64,000 nucleotides of DNA from Bacteroidetes bacterium GWE2_42_24 (GTDB taxonomy: Bacteria; Bacteroidota; Bacteroidia; Bacteroidales; TTA-H9), in contig MEOA01000009.1 of the NCBI GenBank assembly GCA_001768515.1, positions 334-64,333 on the forward strand. The letters are read 5' to 3'. Under the pieces are notes generated by a model that made no database searches, had not been told where the DNA came from, and worked only from the letters and a program-made list of their open reading frames with translations. A program made the position numbers and the translations under genes. Positions 22,501-28,325 of this stretch are shown in pieces (the first letter of the stretch is position 1; each line of letters starts with the position of its first letter).

Positions 22501-22553
22501 GTACTAATAATCGGAAGTAGGGCGATGAGTAGAAACAGGTGCAGTTTTTTCAT
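13521..22553 (-). CDS. Giant mosaic surface protein: Kelch, SBBP, Ig-like repeats, T9SS type B domain
   Basis: A 3,010-residue secreted protein. After a signal peptide (LFLLIALLPIISTLSA), six Kelch-type repeats fill about residues 22-308 (DLWEYDPTTNTWTQKADLP and similar). Then come a SprB-like repeat (about 310-385), a seven-bladed-looking SBBP beta-propeller region (about 390-825, repeats like DIFLTKYSRYGEPVWAVQAG) and a second SprB-like repeat. A long Ig-like stalk follows, made of two module types: type A, about 85 residues with CGG and ARWENSCG motifs (4 copies, later 9), and type B, about 75-80 residues beginning VxFTGLxxxYC (8 copies between them). PKD-like domains and a gliding-motility type B sorting domain (VPTAFSPNSDGVNEVFRP) end it. 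Probably an adhesin or exopolymer binder. The modules are recognised by eye and counts are approximate. Confidence 0.92.
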   Translation of the reverse strand: MKKLHLFLLIALLPIISTLSAQDTWIRRADFTGNARRGATGFNIASKGYIVAGFDGAYYNDLWEYDPTTNTWTQKADLPAAPRMGGVAFSNTQNAWFGTGYDGTFMADMWRYEPGTNAWAAMADFGGGARQGSISLTIGADFFVGMGYTGAFQNDLYKYNTLTDTWTAVTPLPAGGRIYAAAFSTSTTGYVGLGFGTGYLSDLWAYNPTLGNWIRKADFGGTARALSTSYSIGNRGYLAAGDDGTNLQSEMWEYNPVNDAWSKLNSFRAVGRELPAGFVVDGKAYLMGGSDNGSTYFNDFWQWNSNYCDLTANALIQHAACPGDANGAIDLTISGIHTPYTVNWSTGNNTEDLTGVVAGDYRYTITDTVNCMLKGILKIDDGIAIHFGRDTSYWGLSKKAGGPGDDNITSILTDPTDGAITVTGTFKSSAIFNSTTLNSFGGTDAFIARYNAGGVLLWVRQIGGTIDDQATSLGADSLGNLYLTGRIGDMAFFGTQQVNTAGEYDIFLARYTKTGNLVWVRTAGGSLTDQPRAMYTDRSGNCYITGSFQGLANFQGENLMSLGGNDIFTAKFNNSGVMQWVKQAGSVTTETGTGIGTDMSGNVLVTGIFQSSLTIGSTTLTSSGANDIFLTKYSRYGEPVWAVQAGGTQDDQSYSIHINPAGQTIIAGSFIGTAQFGLNSITSAGAGDIFVAAFNADGTNAWATRAGGLGDDAALALSPWINGDYMIGGRFSQTATIGAKQFQSAGGNDLFLARIDALGVIRFAIANGGQGDDAAFALTTGTTGKVYIGGNYSQNIGFGTNILLGSGGTDAFFATLSFDDLYIAPVVTNVNCPGGSDGTISYEVAGGRAPYTFQWDNGSTTQNLTGLVVGNYQLTITDANGCTKDTTFTIISESLPPTAPTAATTDRENFCENDNGNILLTAIGGTGEIVKWYTDGCGTTPVGEDEILSLASPDTTTTYYARWENVCGITSCAEVTVHVRNLPETPISVMAIPATVCAGAESVTLTATGGSGDIFRWYKNSCGGILEGEGSTFVVPSLTTNTTFYGRYESYCGITPCLPVSVTVLPQPVKVTSVTASVSEICFNYSSTITLTAIGGSGTQLTWTKGSCGGTFIGNINPLPIDPPTVTTTYYAYWQNSCGSSLCDSVTIIVKPGPVPPATASVNVPTYCNGSMNTITLSTTGGSGDVLKWYKGYCGGEYVGSDTTLTITAPTVSTTYFARWENSCDNSTCMNVPVTVNPKPVVTLTGLAPYYCEDNSSSILLQGSPANTGTFVIIPGLTDNLNGTATYVPSLASQGTNIVIYNFTDPNGCSGTAFQTTEIKPLPIVFFTGLGAEYCANEPEVDLTGSEAPNGYFSPVTGLSSIINGTAKFSPAVAGPGTHNITYNYIDSYGCFNDSTKSVLVNALPVVSFTGLPANVCQNDQPYTLVGQPTGGYFAGIGITNTIPGEAAFNPAAAGVGGPYSIAYIYTDANGCTNAFTALVIVNELPEVGFSGLASSYCANVQSVLLIGDQAPNGTFSGQNIHNNGNGTAYFYPVQVGAGTYDITYKVTSLGGCSDSITQTVTVLSLPVISFSGLNASYCRNNDPVTLVGSESPFGSFTGPGITDLFNGTAFFNPAIPTGTGPHDIIYSFTDLAGCSNTDTMQVIINELTPVSFTGLGSSICANETANLTGSQAPAGTFSGNPGVTDLGSGTGTFDASITGLGTFEVIYTFLDANGCESADTVQVTVQPIPEPTIIGMPETYCLDALADTIEGSGYPFGEFTTPSNGLTDLGIGMAIFNPAVAGIGIHEITYTLTDFFGCTGDTTYSVEVIAPPVVTLTGLDTAYCVDAQAVTITGSPSLPGGIFTGIGISDNGNGTATFDPAAAGSGGPYAITYIYTNADGCTNDTTLYTVVNPLPVAPAHLFTNHNLYCSGQFTQIELSAPITTTDSVRWYTGSCTGTYLGSTTLNNVLTIEAPADSTWLYAHAVNGCGETACDSLLIEVIPLPIAPDSVYSDTTGYCYGSIQTINLNATGGYGDVLSWHLGSCDGIQLGTGNQLPIASPTDTTWYFAKWTSICGVSECDSVRVDVTPMPITPDSLSVDTSNYCIGTVTQIVLTAFGGLGDTVQWYTKSCGDSLVGTGNPLTITAPDTNETYYARWKNQCMVSYCTSIDVIVKQLPETPDSLFADHNDFCDAEFGVINLNATGGSGELVRWFEGSCTGTELGVGNPLLITAPIDTTTYYARWESSCGESECKEFTVNVKPLPAPIASISISPGIVCPEDVVDITLSATGTFNQGDTIYWYANSVGGIAVGKGNPLTIANPNVTTIYFAVNTNTCGESVALTDTLIVDAPLPPTSMIPDTNYLCKGFSTTINIAASGGNGTTLTWYGTSCGGTVLGTGTQLSVTAPDTTTWYYATYTNSCGESDCDSVAIHIIPNAVAPDTIFPNINDICIGSVEFITLTSEGGYGDTISPHGESLTWFLRECGGLVVGTGKVISIPAPIVTTKYLARWENSCSISECKELTLVVNTPKPPDTISVDTNYFCPGAVSAITLSGTGGNGTATKWAIIQGADTIIIGSGTHLTVVAPLVTTRYLVRKENYCGLSPWAFIDVVVNLPVSPVMISATDDSICALSGMSVMMWAEGGVGDSLLWWSEFDPTIIISDTLTVSPGTTTTYFARYKTNCGVSDPVSYTLTVIPKPIAVINKELDSICEQLSYPVSVDTLQNNATIEWTTTGSGWFDNPNAASTVYHYGNYDVITSDTVMLIFTAYGNTPCADAADTTTLIINPKPEFSLYPDDPAICRDSSILITVTGEPTFSYHWEPETGLDTIAGDSVVASPRETTSYEVIATTLQGCSDMIPFGITVHPKPYLNLGVDQYLFTCEPVKLDAGGGDGFEYYLWDNQSQSRIRTISETGHYWVTVGNEGCTVTDSIYIQLCEGVFNVPTAFSPNSDGVNEVFRPVTSDVTISFKMYIYDRHGMLIYQTDDLQKGWDGKFNGDVCPAGIYIYYLVFRGDGTTAPGREQTLSGQVFLVR

Positions 22554-22581
22554 TTATCCTCGGGAATGAAAGTATGGTAGA

Positions 22582-22941
22582 TCAATAGGTTATTCCAAGA
22601 CTGTCAAGTTCTTTAACTGTGACTGAAGGGGGCATCCGCCCATGGTTGAGTTTCTCAACCACCAGCATGGCAACTGATCTTGCTTCGGGCTCGCTTGCAA
22701 AAGCGTGGTTCCCACTGATTGCTGGTATGGTCGGTTGATTGATGATAACTGATTTGTTTTGTGTAATTTGATAACCCCATCCGTCGGCTGTTGCGACAAT
22801 TACCACCTGATAGACTGAATCGGGCTGTACCATTTTTGCGACAGTTATCATTTCGGTTGATTGATTGCCGCTTGTTCCACATCCCATGGAAGCGAGTAAC
22901 AGAGCAGTTATTATCAACGAATTAAAGCTTGATGTTTGCAT
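22582..22941 (-). CDS. DUF4907-like small lipoprotein
   Basis: A 119-residue lipoprotein, starting at the ATG at 22941 (MQTSSFNSLIITALLLASMG then Cys). A good promoter just upstream supports this start over the longer frame. The mature part, with GWGYQITQNKSVIINQPTIP, FASEPEARSVAMLVVEKL and MPPSVTVKELDSLGI, resembles the DUF4907 family, small Bacteroidota proteins of unknown function that I recall near Kelch-repeat proteins. It lies 28 bp upstream of the giant Kelch-containing gene and is probably co-transcribed with it, so it may help that protein's export or anchoring. That role is inference. Confidence 0.75.
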   Translation of the reverse strand: MQTSSFNSLIITALLLASMGCGTSGNQSTEMITVAKMVQPDSVYQVVIVATADGWGYQITQNKSVIINQPTIPAISGNHAFASEPEARSVAMLVVEKLNHGRMPPSVTVKELDSLGITY

Positions 22942-22981
22942 CAGGGCTCGACAATAGGTTATTTTACTCGACAAAACACAC

Positions 22982-23011
22982 CAAAGGTAAAGATTTCAGC
23001 CGGTTAACCAA
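22982..23011 (-). promoter_or_regulatory. Bacteroidota promoter for the DUF4907 / giant protein operon
   Basis: On the minus strand TTG (23009-23011), 19 bases, then TACCTTTG (22982-22989). This is an exact fit to the -33/-7 consensus TTG-N19-TAnnTTTG. Transcription would start about 30 bases ahead of the lipoprotein start codon. Confidence 0.6.
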
Positions 23012-23019
23012 GGTATTTT

Positions 23020-23583
23020 GTGGTTTTTTTTGCCGGAGTTTTCTTTTTTTTGTGGTGTCGGTTATCTGACAGACACTGGTCTGGAAGGTTGGGTTGTATC
23101 AGGAGTGGTAATTGAAAGAGGATTTGATTTGTCGGTTTTAATTTTAATTTTTGGACAATATATTTCCAATGATGTGTTTATGTTTTTTCAATCCCTTTTT
23201 TTCGCTGCTTTGTTGATAAACTTTTCTAAACTGAAATTTTATTCCAACGCTGAGAGTCTTGCCTTGTATGGAATTGTTAAGAGTATAATAGCCCGGTTAA
23301 AAATCATTTAACGATTGTAAACCGGTGCCTCCATGAGTGCAAATCCGGGCGTGGCCTTCTGCAATATGCTGACATGAATTAGTAACTACTCTTACTGTTC
23401 AATGATTTCTGAAACTCGCTGATAGTTAGCCGGATTTGCTATAGCTCCCAATAGCTATCGGGAGTTTATGGGATTTTCTGATGGAATAGCCTTGTAGCAT
23501 AATATTTCCTTTTTTCAAATAATGGAAACAAGCCATGGTACAGTTTTTGTAACGTGATGGTATGCTTTTAAAAGAATATACAA
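23020..23583. other. Gene-free stretch before array B
   Basis: I see no supportable gene. An open frame at 23018-23311 (plus) is AT-rich, matches no family I know and begins just outside the promoter of the opposite operon. The one clear structure is a palindrome at 23445-23464. Confidence 0.5.
23445..23464. repeat. Near-perfect 20-bp palindrome
   Basis: CTCCCAATAGCTATCGGGAG differs from its own reverse complement only at the sixth position of each arm (an A:C pair). It has no T-run, so it is not an ordinary terminator. Similar GATAGCTATC-centred palindromes are, as far as I recall, frequent between genes in some Bacteroidota. Confidence 0.5.
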
Positions 23584-23726
23584 CGAAAATCAATCGAAAA
23601 TCAATCGTGAATCAACCCTAACCGTTCGATTAATGTACGGTTAATGTACGGTTAATGTACGGTCGATCTACGGTCGATCTACGGTCGATCTACGGTCGAT
23701 CTACGGTCGATCTACGGTTTATCTTA
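23584..23726. repeat. Array of thirteen 11-bp units (copy B)
   Basis: Cut every 11 bases from 23584: CGAAAATCAAT twice, CGTGAATCAAC, CCTAACCGTTC, GATTAATGTAC, GGTTAATGTAC twice, GGTCGATCTAC five times, then GGTTTATCTTA. Each block differs from the previous one at only some positions while the 11-bp phase is never lost. The open frame 23655-23975 that starts inside (residues YGRSTVDLRS repeated) is a by-product, since 33 bases give an 11-residue period. Confidence 0.9.
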
Positions 23727-24150
23727 AAAAATGATACATTTTTCTCTCTTTTTCAAAACTGGAATTTACTGCATCCGGCTGATTCGTTATTCTGTGAAAT
23801 TGATGGAGATAAAAGAGTCAGAGGCGATGCAATTATGGTAATCTGCTATAACGCCCCAGGTGAGTTGAATCTTCAACTATACTATCAAAGCCTGCCACAA
23901 ATTTTAACAAAGAAGGCATACCCACCCCCCATACTCTGGATCAGTAGTTTTCAACCCGTCTTTAGATTCACGTAGACCTGCATGATTCCCTGGTAGAAAA
24001 CCGGTGAATGGGTCAGATTACAGGAGACTCAGGATTTAGTAGTAATTCCGTTAAAAACTAAGTTGTAAGACTATGTTGATCAGGTTTTCGGAAAGCCGGT
24101 CAGCAATTGCAAATACTTCGAAATGCGCAGAGTATTAGTGTGGCAAAGGT
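23727..24150. other. Gene-free stretch after array B
   Basis: Nothing supportable as a gene, RNA or terminator was seen between the array and the YD-repeat gene. Confidence 0.5.
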
Positions 24151-25038
24151 TTATTCAGCCAGCTCATACTCATAATCGAGCGAAAAGAAGCGGAAGGTGT
24201 CATAGGCTGGTGTATACCGGGTTCCTGTAGTACGGTCGGGACGTCCATCAGGGTGGAGGGCAAAAGTAAGCTGCTCCAGAATTTGACCGCCTTTGGTCAT
24301 TCGTGTCCGGGCTATTTCCTGACCGGCTTCATCGTTTTCTGTTTCTGTGATGACAATTCCCTGATTGTTTTCCACGGTTTCACGGACGGTATTTCCTTCG
24401 TACTCCCAAGTAGTACGGGCAATTAGTTGATTTCGCGTGTTGTAGATTCGCTGAACTACCGGACGGTTGTGTTCATCGTACTCCATTTTTGATACTCCCT
24501 CTTCTTCACCCACCCCGGCAGTTGTCGTGATCTGGCGGCCATTTTCGTCGTAGTCGTAGGTGATTGATTCAAGCGTATTGCCATCGTTGTCGGTTTCAAT
24601 CACTGACATGAGGAGGTCGCCGTTGTATGTATAAACTTTTTCCTGACTTGTTTCTTCCTCAGGGTCGGATTCAATCCGGCGGATGAGTCTTTTTTTATCA
24701 TCGTATTCGTAGATGGTTTTCATCTCCGATCCATCGCCGAAGCAAAGGGTTTTGCTGGCCAATAATCCTGCCTCATTATATTCGAATTTCTGAACTTCTG
24801 AAATTTCGTTGAGCAGGTCGGTAGTTGTGGCCTCAATCAAATGGCTGTCTTTGTATATGTTACTGGTTGATTGTTCGGGTTGTCCGTTGTCGTTGCAAAC
24901 AGTTTCATCGAGTATATTACCATCGGTATCGAAAAATGCTTCCGAAAGGAGGCGCCTCCGTTCCTGATTTTCGGGCGAGAGGATTTCATTCCGGTAAATT
25001 GACTGGTATATACGACGCTTCAGAATTTTAAAACTCAT
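24151..25038 (-). CDS. YD-repeat-like protein of unknown function
   Basis: A 295-residue acidic protein with no signal peptide or membrane segment. It is built of about ten short repeats of the form YDENGRQITTTAGVGEEEG, YDDKKRLIRRIESDPEEE and YNEAGLLASKTLCFGDG. These resemble the YD (Rhs/wall-associated) repeat, which forms beta-strand ribbons. Normal Rhs proteins are far longer, secreted and end in a toxin; here there is neither a core nor a toxin tip. Flanked by gene-free DNA on both sides, so context gives no help. A TACTTTTG box on the minus strand at 25074-25081 may be its -7 element. Confidence 0.75.
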   Translation of the reverse strand: MSFKILKRRIYQSIYRNEILSPENQERRRLLSEAFFDTDGNILDETVCNDNGQPEQSTSNIYKDSHLIEATTTDLLNEISEVQKFEYNEAGLLASKTLCFGDGSEMKTIYEYDDKKRLIRRIESDPEEETSQEKVYTYNGDLLMSVIETDNDGNTLESITYDYDENGRQITTTAGVGEEEGVSKMEYDEHNRPVVQRIYNTRNQLIARTTWEYEGNTVRETVENNQGIVITETENDEAGQEIARTRMTKGGQILEQLTFALHPDGRPDRTTGTRYTPAYDTFRFFSLDYEYELAE

Positions 25039-25283
25039 GGTACAATGGATTTAATAGGTGTTTCGATGATTGGCAAAAGTAAGGAAATCGGCTTAAGATT
25101 ATAGTTTGGACTGACTTCTTGCATGGTGAAATTTCTTTAATAGAGCATATGATAATGATGACCTTATGTATCTTTAAGATAACTAAAAGAAAAATTAAAT
25201 TATTCACTGAAATTCTATGTGCATTGATAAATAGGTATTTAATAAAATCTGTCTTCGTTTTTTTATGAAATTGTTTTTTGTTT

Positions 25284-25314
25284 TTTGAGTAATTCCATAT
25301 CATTTCTACCTTTA
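25284..25314 (+). promoter_or_regulatory. Bacteroidota promoter upstream of Omp28-like gene
   Basis: TTTG (25284-25287), 19 bases, TACCTTTA (25307-25314): one mismatch from the consensus TTTG-N19-TAnnTTTG. It is 59 bases before the start codon at 25373. The rest of the 25039-25372 gap holds nothing else I can support. Confidence 0.5.
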
Positions 25315-25372
25315 CTGCCTTAATCCACGGAAGGTGGATTACAAAACTTTAACTAATCAATATCCAAATTTT

Positions 25373-27250
25373 ATGAAAAAAATCTATCTGCTTTTCGTTG
25401 GCATTTGTTGTTCGTTGCTAGTCAGCGCGCAAGTCTATCTGTCTGAAGATTTCGGCGCCGGCACTATGCCGCCAACCGGTTGGTCCCTCGATGGCATTCC
25501 TGCACAATGGAGTAACAGCGCCAGTAGCAATGCAGGAGGAACTTCCCCCGAGGCCAAGTTTTCTTATGTCCAACAAACCACTACCACAAGATTGGTTTCT
25601 CCTATTGTCGACATGACTGGTGTTGCCAACGTTACTCTGTCGTTTAAGTATTTTTATGATCATTATGCTAATGGGCCTTCAATTGGTGTTGCAACCCGTT
25701 TTGGTACCTCTGGAGCATGGAATGTTGTTTGGCAGACTACCCCATCAGCAAACCAGGGCCCCAAAACACAGGTGGTTGATTTAACTAATATTGGCCAGAG
25801 TGATTTCCAGTTCTGTCTGTTCATTACGGGAAATCTGTATAATGTAGACTATTGGTATATTGACGATATTAAGCTGTTTTCGCCGCTGGCACTCGATGCT
25901 GCCCTGGCTTCCGTGAAAATTGCCAAGTATACAGAGGAAGGCGTTCCTTTTAACCTTGAAGGTACAGTCTCTAATGAAGGCTCTACAGTATTGAATTCAT
26001 TTGATATTAATTACACACTCGATGGCGGATCGGCTCAGGTTTATCCTGTTACCGGTGTCAATGTTGCTCTGGGTGATGTGTACAACTTCACCCACAATGT
26101 TCCCATCGTATTGTCAGGTATTGGTGCGCATCCCATAACGGTTTGGATAAACAATGTAAATGGAGGGATTGATCTCAATCCTGATAATGACACAATGCAT
26201 GTTGTGTCGAATGCAGTGCCATTCGTTCCTGAAAAGAAGGTGCTTGCAGAAGAGGCTACGGGTACATGGTGTGGCTGGTGTATTCGCGGTATATGCTTCA
26301 TGGATTATATGGCCGAAACCTATCCTGATACATGGATTGGTGTGGCAGTGCATAATGGTGACCCGATGGTTGTGACTGATTATGATGGCGCTATGGCTCA
26401 GATTATTCCGGGATTCATGGGATATCCGAGTGTGACATCAGACCGTACATCTGGTGACTCGGATCCTTCTGATCTTGAAGCAGGTTACCAGCGCAGGATA
26501 GAAGCTATCAGTCCTGCAACGGTTGAAATTGTGAATTACGCATGGAATCCGGATACCCGTGAAGTATCATTTGATCTTCAGTCTGAATTTGTTGCTGACG
26601 TCAATAATGAACTTCGCTTCGGGGTTATTTTCGTTGAAGATAGTCTTTGGGGTACATCTGCACAATGGGGACAGACCAACTATTACGCAGGTGGATCCAA
26701 CGGTGCTATGTGTGGCTATGAAAACAAGCCCAGTACTGTTCCTGCAGCCGATATGAAATTTGATCATGTGGCTCGTGAAATTCTGGACACTCCATTTGGA
26801 ACACCTAACAGTCTGCCTGCCTCTATTACATCAGGTTCGGTAATTAGCTACCAATATAGCTATACCCTTCCCGACGGATGGCGTTACGATAAACTCCATG
26901 TTGTAGGATTCCTGCTTGATATGTCGACAAACGAGATACTGAATGCCAACAATGTGATCAGTTCGTATGTAGGTGTTGCTGACCGGAATTTCGAAAATGG
27001 AATAGCTGTTTATCCTAATCCTTCACGCGAGTATACCAACGTTGCCTTCACGCTTGACAATGCCACAGCTGTTAGTGTAGATGTATGTGATTTGTTTGGC
27101 AGTATGGTCTATTCGGGAGATGTTCATGAATATGCAGCCGGTCAGAACCAGATTCGTATCAGCAATGCTTCACTCGCAAATGGGATGTATGTAGTAAGGC
27201 TGAACATCGGTAACCAGATCATTACACGGAAAATATCGGTTGTTAAGTAA
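25373..27250 (+). CDS. Secreted Omp28-like protein with choice-of-anchor J and T9SS type A domains
   Basis: A 625-residue protein, starting at the ATG at 25373 where the signal peptide KKIYLLFVGICCSLLVSAQ begins; a longer frame from 25334 would bury it. The domain order is: a jelly-roll choice-of-anchor J module (about 20-185, SEDFGAGTMPPTGW ... WYIDDIKLF), an Ig-like module (about 190-300), an Omp28-related thioredoxin-like domain with a CxxC in EEATGTWCGWCIRG (about 305-520), and a type A sorting domain (IAVYPNPSREYTNVAF ... NGMYVVRLN). The WCGWC motif suggests possible thiol-disulfide activity outside the cell, but the role of the Omp28 family is not settled. A promoter precedes it and a terminator follows. 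Confidence 0.9.
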   Translation: MKKIYLLFVGICCSLLVSAQVYLSEDFGAGTMPPTGWSLDGIPAQWSNSASSNAGGTSPEAKFSYVQQTTTTRLVSPIVDMTGVANVTLSFKYFYDHYANGPSIGVATRFGTSGAWNVVWQTTPSANQGPKTQVVDLTNIGQSDFQFCLFITGNLYNVDYWYIDDIKLFSPLALDAALASVKIAKYTEEGVPFNLEGTVSNEGSTVLNSFDINYTLDGGSAQVYPVTGVNVALGDVYNFTHNVPIVLSGIGAHPITVWINNVNGGIDLNPDNDTMHVVSNAVPFVPEKKVLAEEATGTWCGWCIRGICFMDYMAETYPDTWIGVAVHNGDPMVVTDYDGAMAQIIPGFMGYPSVTSDRTSGDSDPSDLEAGYQRRIEAISPATVEIVNYAWNPDTREVSFDLQSEFVADVNNELRFGVIFVEDSLWGTSAQWGQTNYYAGGSNGAMCGYENKPSTVPAADMKFDHVAREILDTPFGTPNSLPASITSGSVISYQYSYTLPDGWRYDKLHVVGFLLDMSTNEILNANNVISSYVGVADRNFENGIAVYPNPSREYTNVAFTLDNATAVSVDVCDLFGSMVYSGDVHEYAAGQNQIRISNASLANGMYVVRLNIGNQIITRKISVVK

Positions 27251-27413
27251 TATCTGAGTTGTGTTTCCCAACTGTCTTTTTTAGTTTTTCCGGCTTTAGT
27301 GCACCTTTTACCCATACTGGGCATTAAAGCGATGGCCGATGGCCAAAGAATTTTAATCCGAAATGGTAAAATTGACCGGTTGATGGAAATCACTCTTGAT
27401 TGCTTATAGTCAG

Positions 27414-27442
27414 GCCGGCTGCCCAAAGGCAGCCGGCTTTTT
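27414..27442 (+). terminator. Rho-independent terminator
   Basis: GCCGGCTGCC, loop CAAA, GGCAGCCGGC, then TTTTT. A perfect 10-bp stem about 160 bases after the stop of the Omp28-like gene. Confidence 0.9.
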
Positions 27443-27492
27443 GATGAGGGTAAGCTATTGCCACATTGAAATGGACATTAACTGGTTTTCCT

Positions 27493-27500
27493 TACCTTTG
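27493..27500 (+). promoter_or_regulatory. -7 box TACCTTTG before the RNA methyltransferase gene
   Basis: An exact TAnnTTTG match 28 bases before the start codon. The nearest upstream TTG (27466-27468) is 24 bases away, which is longer than normal, so the -33 part is weak. Confidence 0.45.
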
Positions 27501-27527
27501 CCTCTTAATTAATGGTCTTTTTACTAA

Positions 27528-28325
27528 ATGATGTTTGATATCACAAGTCCTCAGAACCCCCGGATTAAATCGGTGATGCGGCTTCAGTCTAAACAATCGG
27601 AGCGGCGTGAACAGAATTTGATAGTGGTGGAAGGATTCCGTGAGATTGTGCTGGCATTAAAGTCTGGTTTTGAATCCGTTGAATTACTCGTTGCACCTGA
27701 TGTGTGTGACTATGACCGTTGGATTTCGTTGCGAAATAGTTTTCCGAAATCCTATACGTTATCGGCAGATTCTTTTACCAGGTTGGCCTATCGTGAAGGA
27801 AGCGATGGTTTTATTGCGCTGTTCCGGCCGCATTATTTTGTTCCCGGAGATTTTACAGGACGTAGCAACCCGGTGTTTATTGTGCTTGAGGGTGTTGAGA
27901 AGCCTGGAAACCTCGGGGCGGTATTACGGACAGCCGACGCCGCAAAAGTCGATGCCGTATGGCTTTGCGATACGCCTACCGATATCTTTAATCCCAATGC
28001 CATCCGTTCGAGTGTGGGTTGTATTTTTACCGTTCCGGTACTTCAGACAACCTCGATTGAGGCCTTGCAATGGTTTCATGAAAATAGCGTTATCACGCTG
28101 GCCGCCGCCTTAACTGCACAAGAGTCGTACCACCAGATTGACCTGACCTGTCCGGTCGCCCTTGTTTTTGGTACTGAAGCTACAGGCTTGTCTGACCTTT
28201 GGCTGCATCGGGCCGACAAGCAGATACTCATCCCTATGCGGGGGCAAATCGATTCGCTCAATGTAAGCATCTCGGTTGCAGTGATGGTGTTTGAGGCCAT
28301 GCGGCAACGAAATTTCAAATCATGA
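27528..28325 (+). CDS. SpoU/TrmH-family RNA 2'-O-methyltransferase
   Basis: A 265-residue enzyme that uses S-adenosylmethionine to methylate a ribose 2'-OH in tRNA or rRNA. The N-terminal substrate-binding domain (NPRIKSVMRLQSKQSERREQ) is followed by the knotted SPOUT domain with its three motifs: VLEGVEKPGNLGAVLRTADA, the central GTEATGLSD, and the C-terminal IPMRGQIDSLNVSISVAVM that forms the knot and binds the methyl donor. The RNA target cannot be told from sequence. The last bases overlap the start of the porin gene (ATGA), suggesting coupled translation of two functionally unrelated products. Confidence 0.93.
   Translation: MMFDITSPQNPRIKSVMRLQSKQSERREQNLIVVEGFREIVLALKSGFESVELLVAPDVCDYDRWISLRNSFPKSYTLSADSFTRLAYREGSDGFIALFRPHYFVPGDFTGRSNPVFIVLEGVEKPGNLGAVLRTADAAKVDAVWLCDTPTDIFNPNAIRSSVGCIFTVPVLQTTSIEALQWFHENSVITLAAALTAQESYHQIDLTCPVALVFGTEATGLSDLWLHRADKQILIPMRGQIDSLNVSISVAVMVFEAMRQRNFKS

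Noticed and set aside
23018..23311. Plus-strand open frame of 97 codons rich in Phe and Leu
   Set aside because: The hydrophobicity follows from T-rich DNA; it starts just outside a strong opposite promoter and has no family resemblance.
23584..23726. CRISPR array
   Set aside because: There are no spacers of constant length, the period is 11 bp and no cas gene is in the window.
23655..23975. Open frame with an 11-residue repeat (YGRSTVDLRS)
   Set aside because: The repeat is a by-product of translating an 11-bp DNA array; the rest has no coding character.
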